Positions 1 to 7,484 of a stretch of 17,051 nucleotides of DNA are shown here, piece after piece. The translations under genes were made by a program, and so were the position numbers. A model generated the notes under the pieces. That model did not search any database. It saw only the letters and a list, made by a program, of their open reading frames with translations, and had not been told where the DNA came from. Location: contig BTUV01000064.1 in NCBI GenBank assembly GCA_045863035.1, forward strand, positions 1-17,051, given 5' to 3'. The stretch is from H2-BAC3 sp045863035 (GTDB lineage: Bacteria > Bacteroidota > Ignavibacteria > Ignavibacteriales > Ignavibacteriaceae). Each line of letters starts with the position of its first letter. Within the stretch, counting starts at the first letter, position 1.

Positions 1-198
1 CGGCAGAAACTTCTATTTCCGTGTGAAAAATCAAAAAAGCGAAGCAGGGGTCGTAAAAAGGTCTCTTTTTCAGGGAAAAACACTATTTTCGCCTTAGCTG
101 TTTTTAATTTTATATGCGTAACTGTTATAGTATTAAAACAGAAGTATCGAACTGAATGGCTAATGAGAAAACCGGATCAGAAAATCGGTCATCAGTAA
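1..198 (+). other. Possible 3' end of a gene cut by the window edge
   Basis: Frame 1 is open from base 1 to a TAA at 196-198 (65 codons). It reads as a basic stretch, then a hydrophobic segment (FALAVFNFICVTVIVL) and a basic tail ending KIGHQ, so it could be the end of a membrane protein. Frame 2 is also open, to a TAG at 94-96, and reads plausibly as a protein end (GRNFYFRVKNQK...). The two exclude each other and neither is recognised. The rest of 1-303 is AT-rich, with no RNA gene or repeat that I can see. Confidence 0.2.
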
Positions 199-303
199 AA
201 TTATGCTCAGATATGAATTTCAATTATCATTATATGCTTTGCTTTTGGCACAGGCGGATAAGAAGCTGAGATTTTGTAAACCAAAAACGACAACTTTGTC
301 TTG

Positions 304-1413
304 ATGCGATTTATAATAGTATTATATTTTTTCACTCTTGCCTTATTTCCTCAGGACAGTCTTGTGTTTGTCATCCGCGTTGATGATATATACTCCCGGA
401 ACGTGACCTACCCTGCGGGAATTCTGCCTTTTCAACACGCTGCAGAACAGCGCGGTGCAAAAGTAACCTGGGCGGTTATGCCCCACCGGCTGATTGAGAA
501 TATGAATTTGAACGGAAATCTCTCGGCTGAACTGCGCGCAACCATTGCGGCCGGACACGAGATCAGTCAGCACGGATATATACACATTTGCCAGCGCTGC
601 GGGCAGTCCAGTCATGAAATGTTCTGCACAACCCAGTCCTACCATTATCCCTATCAGAATCAGATGGACCTGATACGGCAGGGGATGGAATTATTGCGGG
701 ACTCAGTTGGTGTTGCGCCGGTCAGTTTTGTTCCGCCGGGACATCAGGCGGATTCTGTTACCTATCAGGTTTTGCTGGATAGCAGTTTTCAGTATATTTC
801 AACTTCCGGCACTACAAAGCGGAATATATATAAGGATTTGTATAATCTTGCTCCTCATAACGAATATACCTGGCAGATAACTCCGGAGCAGTATCAGAGC
901 CGCCTTGTTTCAGCACTGGCGGATATACGAAGCAAAGCACAAAGCACGGGATACTACTGCCTGCTCCTGCATGATCCGTTTATCAGGCCGGCGTATCAGG
1001 ATAGCATCGTTCTCAGATGGACCGGTGAACTCCTTGATTCGGTAAATGCGGAATATGGCAGTAAAATCCGCTACCGGACTTTAAGCGAAGCGGCTGCATC
1101 TTTCCGCGGACCGGTAAGCAGCAGCAGAGAAGAAATTGCAATTGTACCGAATAACATGCTGATTCTGCAAAGCTACCCCAATCCGTTTAATCCGGAAACG
1201 AGAATACGCTATTCGATAGCAAACCATTCATGGGTTGAACTGAATGTTTACGATGTAACGGGCGTTTTGGTGAAAGTTTTGGAAAAAAGAGAAAAAGCCG
1301 GTGGTGCGTACGAGACAGTATTTCATGCCGCGGATCTGGCAGGAGGCATATATATCGTTACTATTACAGCAGCCGGCCAGCGCTCAAGTAAACCCGTCCT
1401 GCTGTTAAAGTAG
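304..1413 (+). CDS. Secreted polysaccharide deacetylase-like protein (NodB/DUF2334 fold) with T9SS C-terminal sorting domain
   Basis: The product is 369 residues from the ATG at 304; a TTG at 301 is directly in front of it and is less likely to be the start. Residues 1-15 or so form a short signal peptide (MRFIIVLYFFTLALF). The NodB-like part carries the expected metal and catalytic motifs: Asp-Asp at 27-28 (RVDDIY), His90-x3-His94 (QHGYIH), VPPGH at 143-147 and a late His223 (LLLHDP). This fits a DUF2334-type carbohydrate esterase that would remove acetyl groups from an extracellular or envelope polysaccharide; the substrate is unknown. Residues about 287-369 form a Por/T9SS sorting domain (YPNPFNP at 291-297, then GGIYIVTI), so the protein should be exported by Sec and delivered to the cell surface by type IX secretion. 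A Cys pair at 96 and 99, followed by His104 and Cys108, sits just after the HxxxH motif. The SGNH gene starts 10 bases downstream, probably in the same transcript. No clear ribosome binding site is visible. Confidence 0.8.
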   Translation: MRFIIVLYFFTLALFPQDSLVFVIRVDDIYSRNVTYPAGILPFQHAAEQRGAKVTWAVMPHRLIENMNLNGNLSAELRATIAAGHEISQHGYIHICQRCGQSSHEMFCTTQSYHYPYQNQMDLIRQGMELLRDSVGVAPVSFVPPGHQADSVTYQVLLDSSFQYISTSGTTKRNIYKDLYNLAPHNEYTWQITPEQYQSRLVSALADIRSKAQSTGYYCLLLHDPFIRPAYQDSIVLRWTGELLDSVNAEYGSKIRYRTLSEAAASFRGPVSSSREEIAIVPNNMLILQSYPNPFNPETRIRYSIANHSWVELNVYDVTGVLVKVLEKREKAGGAYETVFHAADLAGGIYIVTITAAGQRSSKPVLLLK

Positions 1414-1423
1414 TTATTCCCGC

Positions 1424-2596
1424 ATGATGAGATTTTCGATTCTTAAAGCGCTCGCAGTAATTATGATTCTTGCAGGGGCTGCACTGAATCAGTTGGTTAT
1501 TGAGAATTTCTTTCCGGGGACAATTCTTTTTAATTCATGGATTAAAAGCGTTCTCCTTCTTGGCATTCAGTTTGTTATTATTGCTACCGGAATCTATTTA
1601 TACACCAGAGGCATGGTCGCTGTTAAGAATCTGGCAGTACTCTCCTTTGGTATCATTGTAAGCATCGTGCTGCTTGAACTTATCCTCATGTTTCCCTTTA
1701 CCCAACAGCTTGATAATCCTTCCCCGCTCTGGATTCCGCAGAAATACCGGCACCTGAATGATTATATAAACGAGCAGCATAAAAAAAATTCGGGTGCGAA
1801 TCCTTATGGATTCAATGAACAGGCACATCCGCTTAAAAAGCCAAATACACTTCAGTATCGAATTGCTGTGTTAGGTGATTCATTTGTGTGGGGCGCTGGT
1901 GTGGAAGATTCAATAATCTGGACGCACAAACTGGAAGCAAATTTGAGACAGGAGGGAATTTCAATTGAAGTAATGAACTGGGGAAAATCCGGATGGTCAA
2001 CATTTGATCAGATGGAATTTTTGAAAAATAGAGGATTGGAATATGAGTTCGATTATCTGATTTTTTCTTTTGTAGTGAACGATCCTGTAATGGATTCATC
2101 TGATGTTTTAATTCTTCTTGGCAGAGATGGGTTTATTCATAAAAATATCTTGAGGCATCTGGCAACTGTATTCCCTAATTCTGTAGCATTTTTGGTAGAT
2201 TTAATTCAGAACTTCACGGCCACCGTGTTCAAAAGCGGTTATGTTGACTGGTTAGATACAGTTGTATATACTGAAAAGAACCTTAAGAAATACCGGCGGT
2301 TGCTAAGGGAAATAAAAAAGTTTTGTGATGATCGTGCAATCAGATTTGCTTTTGTTATGACCCCGGAAAGCGCATCGGAAAGAATGGGTAACTATTTTAC
2401 AACCATACATGAAATTCTTGTTGGAGAGAAGATCACGGTGCTGAATTTGTTTCCCTCTGTAAGAGAAGAATTCGGTTCCAGAAATCCAAGATCAATGTGG
2501 GCTAACCCTGCTGATGGACATCCGGGGACAGAACTCACTTCACTCTATGCCCGTGAAACCTTCGTTTTTCTGCAGTCCGAACTTATCAGTAAATAA
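1424..2596 (+). CDS. Membrane-anchored SGNH/GDSL hydrolase-like protein
   Basis: The product is 390 residues. The N-terminus has about three hydrophobic helices (roughly residues 7-27, 40-60 and 67-92), followed by a soluble SGNH domain. The catalytic blocks are visible: GDSF with Ser153 as the likely nucleophile, Gly187/Gly190 in WGKSGWS, Asn219 in VVND, and Asp364/His366 in the DGHP block. The family removes or transfers acyl groups on sugars and lipids; the membrane anchor suggests action on an envelope glycan. ATG occurs twice in a row (1424 and 1427), so the start may be one codon later. It follows the deacetylase gene by 10 bases, and the pair could act on the same polymer, which is inference. 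SGNH proteins of this kind also occur beside carbamoyltransferase/SxtJ/DUF5989 sets like the one at 7485-9889. The fold is fairly certain; the substrate is not. Confidence 0.8.
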   Translation: MMRFSILKALAVIMILAGAALNQLVIENFFPGTILFNSWIKSVLLLGIQFVIIATGIYLYTRGMVAVKNLAVLSFGIIVSIVLLELILMFPFTQQLDNPSPLWIPQKYRHLNDYINEQHKKNSGANPYGFNEQAHPLKKPNTLQYRIAVLGDSFVWGAGVEDSIIWTHKLEANLRQEGISIEVMNWGKSGWSTFDQMEFLKNRGLEYEFDYLIFSFVVNDPVMDSSDVLILLGRDGFIHKNILRHLATVFPNSVAFLVDLIQNFTATVFKSGYVDWLDTVVYTEKNLKKYRRLLREIKKFCDDRAIRFAFVMTPESASERMGNYFTTIHEILVGEKITVLNLFPSVREEFGSRNPRSMWANPADGHPGTELTSLYARETFVFLQSELISK

Positions 2597-2610
2597 GTAT
2601 TAAATTTTCC

Positions 2611-2654
2611 TAAAAAGAAAAAGGGCTTCCTCAGCATTACCTGATTAAGCCCTT
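2611..2654 (-). terminator. Rho-independent terminator of trxA
   Basis: The arms AAGGGCTT (2621-2628) and AAGCCCTT (2647-2654) pair. Inside them TCAG (2631-2634) pairs with CTGA (2641-2644) around a six-base loop. On the minus strand the stem is followed by a T-rich run (2620 down to 2611), and it starts 14 bases after the trxA stop. The plus strand lacks a T run, so it probably does not stop the SGNH transcript as well. Confidence 0.8.
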
Positions 2655-2668
2655 GTATGAAAAGCATT

Positions 2669-2998
2669 TTAGTTCTTTATATACGGAGTCAGTTTCTGGA
2701 CGAGGTGCTGTTTAGGGACTGCACCGATAACTCCGTCCACTGCTTTTCCGTTCATAAAGATTCCGATGGTCGGAATGCTTCTGATGCCAAACTGTGTGGC
2801 AACGGCCGGGTTTTCATCAGTATTAATTTTTACAACTTTTACTGAATCTTTGTAGTCCTGCGCGATTTCTTCAACAACCGGGGCGACCATACGGCAGGGT
2901 CCGCACCAGGGAGCCCAGAAGTCAACAAGCACGGGCTTGTCTGATTTCAGTACCAGTTCATCAAATGTTGCGTCTGTTCCTTCAATAGCGTATTTCAT
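2669..2998 (-). CDS. trxA: Thioredoxin
   Basis: This is a 109-residue cytoplasmic thioredoxin that reduces disulfides in target proteins and is itself recycled by thioredoxin reductase. The active site WCGPC has its cysteines at 32 and 35, and the cis-proline loop SIPT has Pro76, matching the numbering of E. coli TrxA. DFWAPWCGPCR and the C-terminal helix (QHLVQKLTPYI) complete the fold. The length is normal and there is no signal peptide. An AAGGAA ribosome binding site lies just upstream of the ATG on the minus strand. It stands alone: it converges on the SGNH gene, with the terminator between them, and diverges from the TonB receptor gene. No thioredoxin reductase is in the window. Confidence 0.96.
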   Translation of the reverse strand: MKYAIEGTDATFDELVLKSDKPVLVDFWAPWCGPCRMVAPVVEEIAQDYKDSVKVVKINTDENPAVATQFGIRSIPTIGIFMNGKAVDGVIGAVPKQHLVQKLTPYIKN

Positions 2999-3126
2999 TC
3001 TGTTCCTTTTTATTAAAATTTCTGTAAAGTATGATGCTGGATTCCGGCAGCGGGATTCAGAAATATGACGGTTTCAGTGAAAAGGAGAATAGACCTGATG
3101 CAATCCTGAGGTTTTTTCTTTCAAAA

Positions 3127-3159
3127 TTGAACTTACAGAGACTCATCATGGTTTATAGT
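3127..3159 (+). promoter_or_regulatory. Candidate promoter for the TonB receptor gene
   Basis: TTGAAC at 3127-3132 and TATAGT at 3154-3159 resemble -35 and -10 boxes, but the 21-base spacer is longer than usual for sigma-70. TAGTTTAG, overlapping the second box, is one mismatch from the Bacteroidetes TAnnTTTG box. The site lies in the divergent trxA/receptor space, 23 bases before the ATG. It is weak and unproven. Confidence 0.3.
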
Positions 3160-3182
3160 TTAGTTAAACAATCAGAAATGCA

Positions 3183-5456
3183 ATGAAGAAAACGGTTTTA
3201 TTTATTCTATTTTCACTATCTCTTACTTTCGCGCAAAGTAATCAGGGGGTAATTACCGGAAGCGTAATTGATGCGACTTCCAAGCAGCCCCTGCCTTTTG
3301 TAAATGTATTTGTTATTGAAACCGGCAACGGTGCAGCAACGGATATTGACGGCAGGTACAGTGTCACTGGTCTTGAGCCGGGGAGTTACCGTGTAAGAGT
3401 TTCAGCAGTTGGTTACAGTACGGTCACTAAGACCGATATTTCAGTTTCAAACGCAAAACCGACTTCCGTAAATTTTGAACTGATGCCATCGGTCATTGAA
3501 CTGGAAGGTGTAACCGTGACCTCAGATTATTTTTCGCGCAATCTGACAGAAATTAACAGCGTCACCTATTTTGGGTACGAGGAAATCCGCCGCGCTCCGG
3601 GCGGATTTGAAGATGTTGTCCGTGCCCTCTCTGTTTTACCGGGTGTGGCAGTAGCTGAGGCCGGAAGAAACGATCTGATTGTAAGGGGAGGCGCTCCGTC
3701 TGAAAACCTTTATCTGGTGGACGGGTTCGAAGTTCCGAATATCAATCACTTCGGAAATCAGGGAGCAACCGGCGGACCCCTCAGTTTTATTAACCTTGAT
3801 TTTGTGGATGAAACCTCTTTCGCGACTGGCGGATTCCCCGTTATGTATGGCGATAAACTTTCATCGGTGCTGCAGATAAAACTCCGTGACGGAAGAAATG
3901 ACCGCACAGGAGGGAAAGCAACTATTTCAGCTTCTCAGTTTGGTTTAAATTTAGAATCACCCGTCACTGAAAACTCAACCTTGCTTTTTTCTGCCCGCAG
4001 AAGTTATCTTGATTTTATTTTTAAGGCGGCAGGGTTTGGCTTCGTTCCGGAGTATTATGATGTTTTGGGAAAATACTCCTGGAATATTGATAAAACATCA
4101 AAACTCTCATATTTGTTTGTTTCTGCTTTTGACAATGTCCGTTATTTTAATGATACCGAAGATCAGAGGTTTGAAAACTCAAGAGTGCTGGGGAGCGATC
4201 AGGTTCAGTATTTAACGGGTATTTCTTACCGCAAACTTTTTAACAACGGCTTTTTTGATTTTCTTCTGTCACGGAATTATACTGATTTTAATACCGTTCA
4301 GCGGGACTCACTGCTGAACCCCATTTTTCTGAATGAATCACTTGAGGCGGAAAATAAACTTAAAGCTGAGGCGGTTATTAAATTCGGCAAAAAGACCGAA
4401 CTGAATATCGGCGGTGATATAAAACTCATCAAGTTCAGAGCGGATATAAAACTCGTTTCGTTCAGAACCACATTTGGTGATATCCTGCCGCTGGATTCAG
4501 CAAGCGTTGCTCAGAACTTCCTGAAAGGGGGCCTGTTCGCAAACTATACCTATATGATCACGGAGCGTTTTACCGCGAATGCCGGTGCGCGCCTTGATTA
4601 CTTTGATGAGATTGAAACAAAGCAATATGTCAGCCCGCGTTTTGCGTTGTCATATATGTTTTCTCCCCTGTTCAGCGTAAACTTTTCCGCGGGGGTTTAT
4701 CGCCAGTCACCGTCATATATATGGCTTGCATCGTTTGCTGAAAATAAGCGACTCAAGAGCATCCGCACCGATCAGTATATACTCGGTTTTGATTACCGTC
4801 TGCGGGAGGATGCACTGCTGAAGGTTGAAGGATATTATAAAGACTATCTTGATTACCCAACCTCACTGGTAAGACCGTATCTCGTACTTGCTAACACAGG
4901 AGCAGGTTATGCAGGTACTGAGGATAATTTCTCTTCATTCGGGCTTGAGCCGCTTTCCAGCGAAGGGAGCGGTTACGCGCGGGGTGTTGAACTGAGCATA
5001 CAAAAGAAACTTTCAGATATACGCGCTTACGGTATCATGAGTTTTACTCTGGGTGAAGCAAAATTTACCGCGCGTGATGGTGTTGAAAGAACCGGAACAT
5101 ACGATCAGACAGTCATCTTTAATCTGAGCGGCGGATATAAGTTTAATGAATCCTGGGAAATGAGCATGAAATTCCGCTATGCAACAGCTAAACCGCGCAC
5201 TCCGTTTAACATTGACGGAACTCAGACTGTTTCACTCTACAACACTGAGCGCGGTGAAAATCCACATGCGCTTGACCTGCGTGTTGACAAAAGATGGTTC
5301 TTCGAAAAGCTTACGCTGATTACCTATCTGGATGTGCAGAATGTTTACAATAACAAAAAGACCGGGGCGGTCAGATGGAATCCAAGAGAAAAGATTGCAG
5401 AACAGAATTCGTCTATCGGTCTGCTCCCTTCAATAGGGGTCTCGCTGGAATTCTGA
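3183..5456 (+). CDS. TonB-dependent outer-membrane receptor with N-terminal carboxypeptidase-regulatory-like domain
   Basis: The product is 757 residues. A signal peptide (about residues 1-17, cut near TFAQS) is followed by a beta-sandwich CarboxypepD_reg-like domain (about 22-108; GSVIDATSKQPLPFVNVFV and GLEPGSYRVRVSAVGY). A plug domain follows (about 125-245, with LPGVAVAEAGRNDLIVRGG and NLYLVDGFEVP), and then a beta-barrel ending in an aromatic residue (VSLEF). Such receptors import a ligand across the outer membrane, powered by TonB-ExbB-ExbD. No SusD-like lipoprotein lies next to it, so glycan uptake of the SusCD type is not indicated, and the substrate cannot be read from the sequence. 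The barrel is somewhat short for the family but looks intact. It is monocistronic, with its own terminator 39 bases after the stop. Confidence 0.9.
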   Translation: MKKTVLFILFSLSLTFAQSNQGVITGSVIDATSKQPLPFVNVFVIETGNGAATDIDGRYSVTGLEPGSYRVRVSAVGYSTVTKTDISVSNAKPTSVNFELMPSVIELEGVTVTSDYFSRNLTEINSVTYFGYEEIRRAPGGFEDVVRALSVLPGVAVAEAGRNDLIVRGGAPSENLYLVDGFEVPNINHFGNQGATGGPLSFINLDFVDETSFATGGFPVMYGDKLSSVLQIKLRDGRNDRTGGKATISASQFGLNLESPVTENSTLLFSARRSYLDFIFKAAGFGFVPEYYDVLGKYSWNIDKTSKLSYLFVSAFDNVRYFNDTEDQRFENSRVLGSDQVQYLTGISYRKLFNNGFFDFLLSRNYTDFNTVQRDSLLNPIFLNESLEAENKLKAEAVIKFGKKTELNIGGDIKLIKFRADIKLVSFRTTFGDILPLDSASVAQNFLKGGLFANYTYMITERFTANAGARLDYFDEIETKQYVSPRFALSYMFSPLFSVNFSAGVYRQSPSYIWLASFAENKRLKSIRTDQYILGFDYRLREDALLKVEGYYKDYLDYPTSLVRPYLVLANTGAGYAGTEDNFSSFGLEPLSSEGSGYARGVELSIQKKLSDIRAYGIMSFTLGEAKFTARDGVERTGTYDQTVIFNLSGGYKFNESWEMSMKFRYATAKPRTPFNIDGTQTVSLYNTERGENPHALDLRVDKRWFFEKLTLITYLDVQNVYNNKKTGAVRWNPREKIAEQNSSIGLLPSIGVSLEF

Positions 5457-5494
5457 TCCGGTTTGCCAAAACCGGAAAATGAGACAGATTTCTG

Positions 5495-5546
5495 ATGCGG
5501 ATTGATCAGGGTTTAAATTACTCTGATGTAATCCGCATTTTTATTT
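5495..5546 (+). terminator. Rho-independent terminator of the TonB receptor gene
   Basis: The arms ATGCGGATT (5495-5503) and AATCCGCAT (5530-5538) pair. Inside them ATCAG (5505-5509) pairs with CTGAT (5523-5527). A T-rich tail (TTTTTATTT) follows. A smaller hairpin just after the stop codon (TCCGGTTT at 5457-5464 with AAACCGGA at 5469-5476) has no T run and may only cap the 3' end. Confidence 0.75.
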
Positions 5547-5595
5547 GACCTGATGGCTGCCACATGTTTCCCCTCAAAATTTCCTTAAAAAGGGG

Positions 5596-5603
5596 TATTT
5601 TTG
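5596..5603 (+). promoter_or_regulatory. Candidate Bacteroidetes-type -7 box for the isomerase gene
   Basis: TATTTTTG matches the TAnnTTTG consensus and lies 26 bases before the ATG at 5630, after the receptor terminator. No good TTTG element is seen at the expected distance upstream, so support is modest. Confidence 0.3.
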
Positions 5604-5629
5604 AAGATTATTTTAAAATTATTCCGTAA

Positions 5630-7480
5630 ATGACGCAAAAAACATTTCTGATTTTCTCCTTCTTGTTGGCTGCCTCTTTCTCAGCCGGAGCACAGCAGTT
5701 CTCTGAGAAAAAACCGGCTGGAATTGTGGGGGGTAGAATTATCTCAACTGATGAGTTTATTCAGCGGTATGAGCTGAATCCAAAGCCGGGAATGAAACCA
5801 AAGGATAAGAACCTTGATGTACGGCTGGAGTTCCTGCGGTCGCTCATTGCAGAAAAACTGTGGGCGCGGGAAGCAGAGTCACTGGGGCTCGATTCAACGG
5901 AGGCGATGCTCATTGCGGCTGAATCATTTGAAAATATGTTTCTGCGGGATGCCTTATATAAAAGGGAAATCAGGGAAAAAGTTACCATTACGGATAAAGA
6001 GCTCTTTGCTTCATTAAAGAAGTACCGGACAAAGTATTATGTGAACTATCTGATAACCTGGGATGATGAAGAAGTGACCGCACTTCACAATCTGTTGAAA
6101 CAGGGAGTGCCATTTGATACCATCCTGAGTTCCCGCCCTGAAAATGAAGAGCAGCCCGGTCCGGTTGAAATTGTTTACGGGCAGATGCCGGATGAAATTG
6201 AGGATTCATTATTTAATATGGAGCCGGGAATGTTCACCGGTCCGCTTGAGTCTCCTGACGGTTTATATATATTCTTCATCCGGAACAAAGTGCTGCAGAC
6301 TTCGCAGACGATGACCCCTGAAGATGAAATAAAAGATGCAGAAAAAATCCTCCGTGCCCGTAAAGAGCAAAAGCGATTCCGCGAATATCTGACCGGCTTT
6401 ATGAAAGGAAAACAGGTAACCATATCTGCTTCATTCCTAAAATACTTCTCCATTAAACTGCATGAAGCAATGATGCAGAAGCAGATTGAAGAGAAGATAA
6501 CGGACTGGGAAAAACTTGAAGTATCAGCACGCGATGTAAACCGTTTTCTTAATTCGATTCCGGCAGACTCCCAGCAGATGAATTTTATTCAGGTGGACGA
6601 CAGGATATACTCACTCCGAAAATATTTCCTGCTCGAAGCATTTAACGGGCTTAATTTTGAAGATATCCGTGCTGAAGAACTTTTCCGCAACTTTCACCGC
6701 CGTATCAGAAAATTTATTGAGTATGACCAGCTTGCTGTTGAGGCAGAAAAACTGGGCTTCCTGAATTTGCCTGAGGTTCAGACAGATGTTGCCATGTGGC
6801 GTGATAATTATCTGTTTCAGTCACTCCGCTCGCAGTTTTATGATTCTGTAACTGTTACAGATCAGGAAGCACAGGACTACTACAAAAGATATAATAAAGA
6901 AGTTCATTATCCTGCCCAGGTGAATATCCTTGAGATTCTGAGTGATAATCAGGAAACGATTGCCTACTGCCTTAATCTGATAAACAGTGGCGCTGATTTC
7001 CGTACCGTGGCTGATTCTTTCACCATCCGCAAATCAACTAAAGGAAAAGGGGGGGAGTTCGGCTGGTTTCCGGTAATAATGTATGATGAAATTGGACGAA
7101 TTGCCGCAGACCTGCAGGTTGGTGATATATACGGGCCAATCAAAACCTCAGACGGATATTCGCTCATTAAGCTGATTGGCAAGAAGGAGGACTACATTGA
7201 ATATCCGAAGAAGTCCTATGAACAGCTTAAACAGGAGATCAAGTCAACTATCGGTTATGGGCGGCTGAAAAACAAGATTGACAATTATACCGCCTCACTT
7301 GCCGTGAAATATGGCATCTCCATGGACCCGGATGTTATAGGCGGGCTTGATCTCACGGAAATCAATTCAATAGGTATGAGATACCTTGGCTTTGGCGGCT
7401 CGGTTACCGGAGTACCCATCATCGCGCCGAACTTTGACTGGTATCCACGCTATCTTCAAATGCTGAAAGCGCTTCCATAA
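5630..7480 (+). CDS. Periplasmic peptidyl-prolyl cis-trans isomerase with two parvulin-type domains (SurA/PpiC-like)
   Basis: The product is 616 residues with a signal peptide (about 1-22, cut near SAGAQQ). It shows a SurA-like plan. An N-terminal chaperone region contains helices such as FLRSLIAEKLWAREAESLGL. A first, degenerate parvulin-like domain follows (about 135-220; KYYVNYLITW and GPLESPDGLYIFFI). A helical linker then leads to a better conserved PpiC domain (about 425-535; QVNILEIL, SGADFRTVADSF, GGEFGWFP and GPIKTSDGYSLIKL). Family members assist folding of outer-membrane and secreted proteins, here plausibly the TonB receptor or T9SS cargo. The carbamoyltransferase gene starts 4 bases after its stop, so the two are probably co-transcribed even though the functions look unrelated. 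No clear ribosome binding site is seen; ATG 5630 is supported by the signal peptide. Confidence 0.85.
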   Translation: MTQKTFLIFSFLLAASFSAGAQQFSEKKPAGIVGGRIISTDEFIQRYELNPKPGMKPKDKNLDVRLEFLRSLIAEKLWAREAESLGLDSTEAMLIAAESFENMFLRDALYKREIREKVTITDKELFASLKKYRTKYYVNYLITWDDEEVTALHNLLKQGVPFDTILSSRPENEEQPGPVEIVYGQMPDEIEDSLFNMEPGMFTGPLESPDGLYIFFIRNKVLQTSQTMTPEDEIKDAEKILRARKEQKRFREYLTGFMKGKQVTISASFLKYFSIKLHEAMMQKQIEEKITDWEKLEVSARDVNRFLNSIPADSQQMNFIQVDDRIYSLRKYFLLEAFNGLNFEDIRAEELFRNFHRRIRKFIEYDQLAVEAEKLGFLNLPEVQTDVAMWRDNYLFQSLRSQFYDSVTVTDQEAQDYYKRYNKEVHYPAQVNILEILSDNQETIAYCLNLINSGADFRTVADSFTIRKSTKGKGGEFGWFPVIMYDEIGRIAADLQVGDIYGPIKTSDGYSLIKLIGKKEDYIEYPKKSYEQLKQEIKSTIGYGRLKNKIDNYTASLAVKYGISMDPDVIGGLDLTEINSIGMRYLGFGGSVTGVPIIAPNFDWYPRYLQMLKALP

Positions 7481-7484
7481 GCTG

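Noticed and set aside
2657..2845. Plus-strand frame of 62 residues opposite trxA
   Set aside because: It lies wholly antisense to a well-supported thioredoxin and its terminator and has no recognisable domain.
5457..5476. Hairpin right after the TonB receptor stop as its terminator
   Set aside because: The stem is followed by AAATG with no T run; the stronger candidate with a T tail is at 5495-5546.
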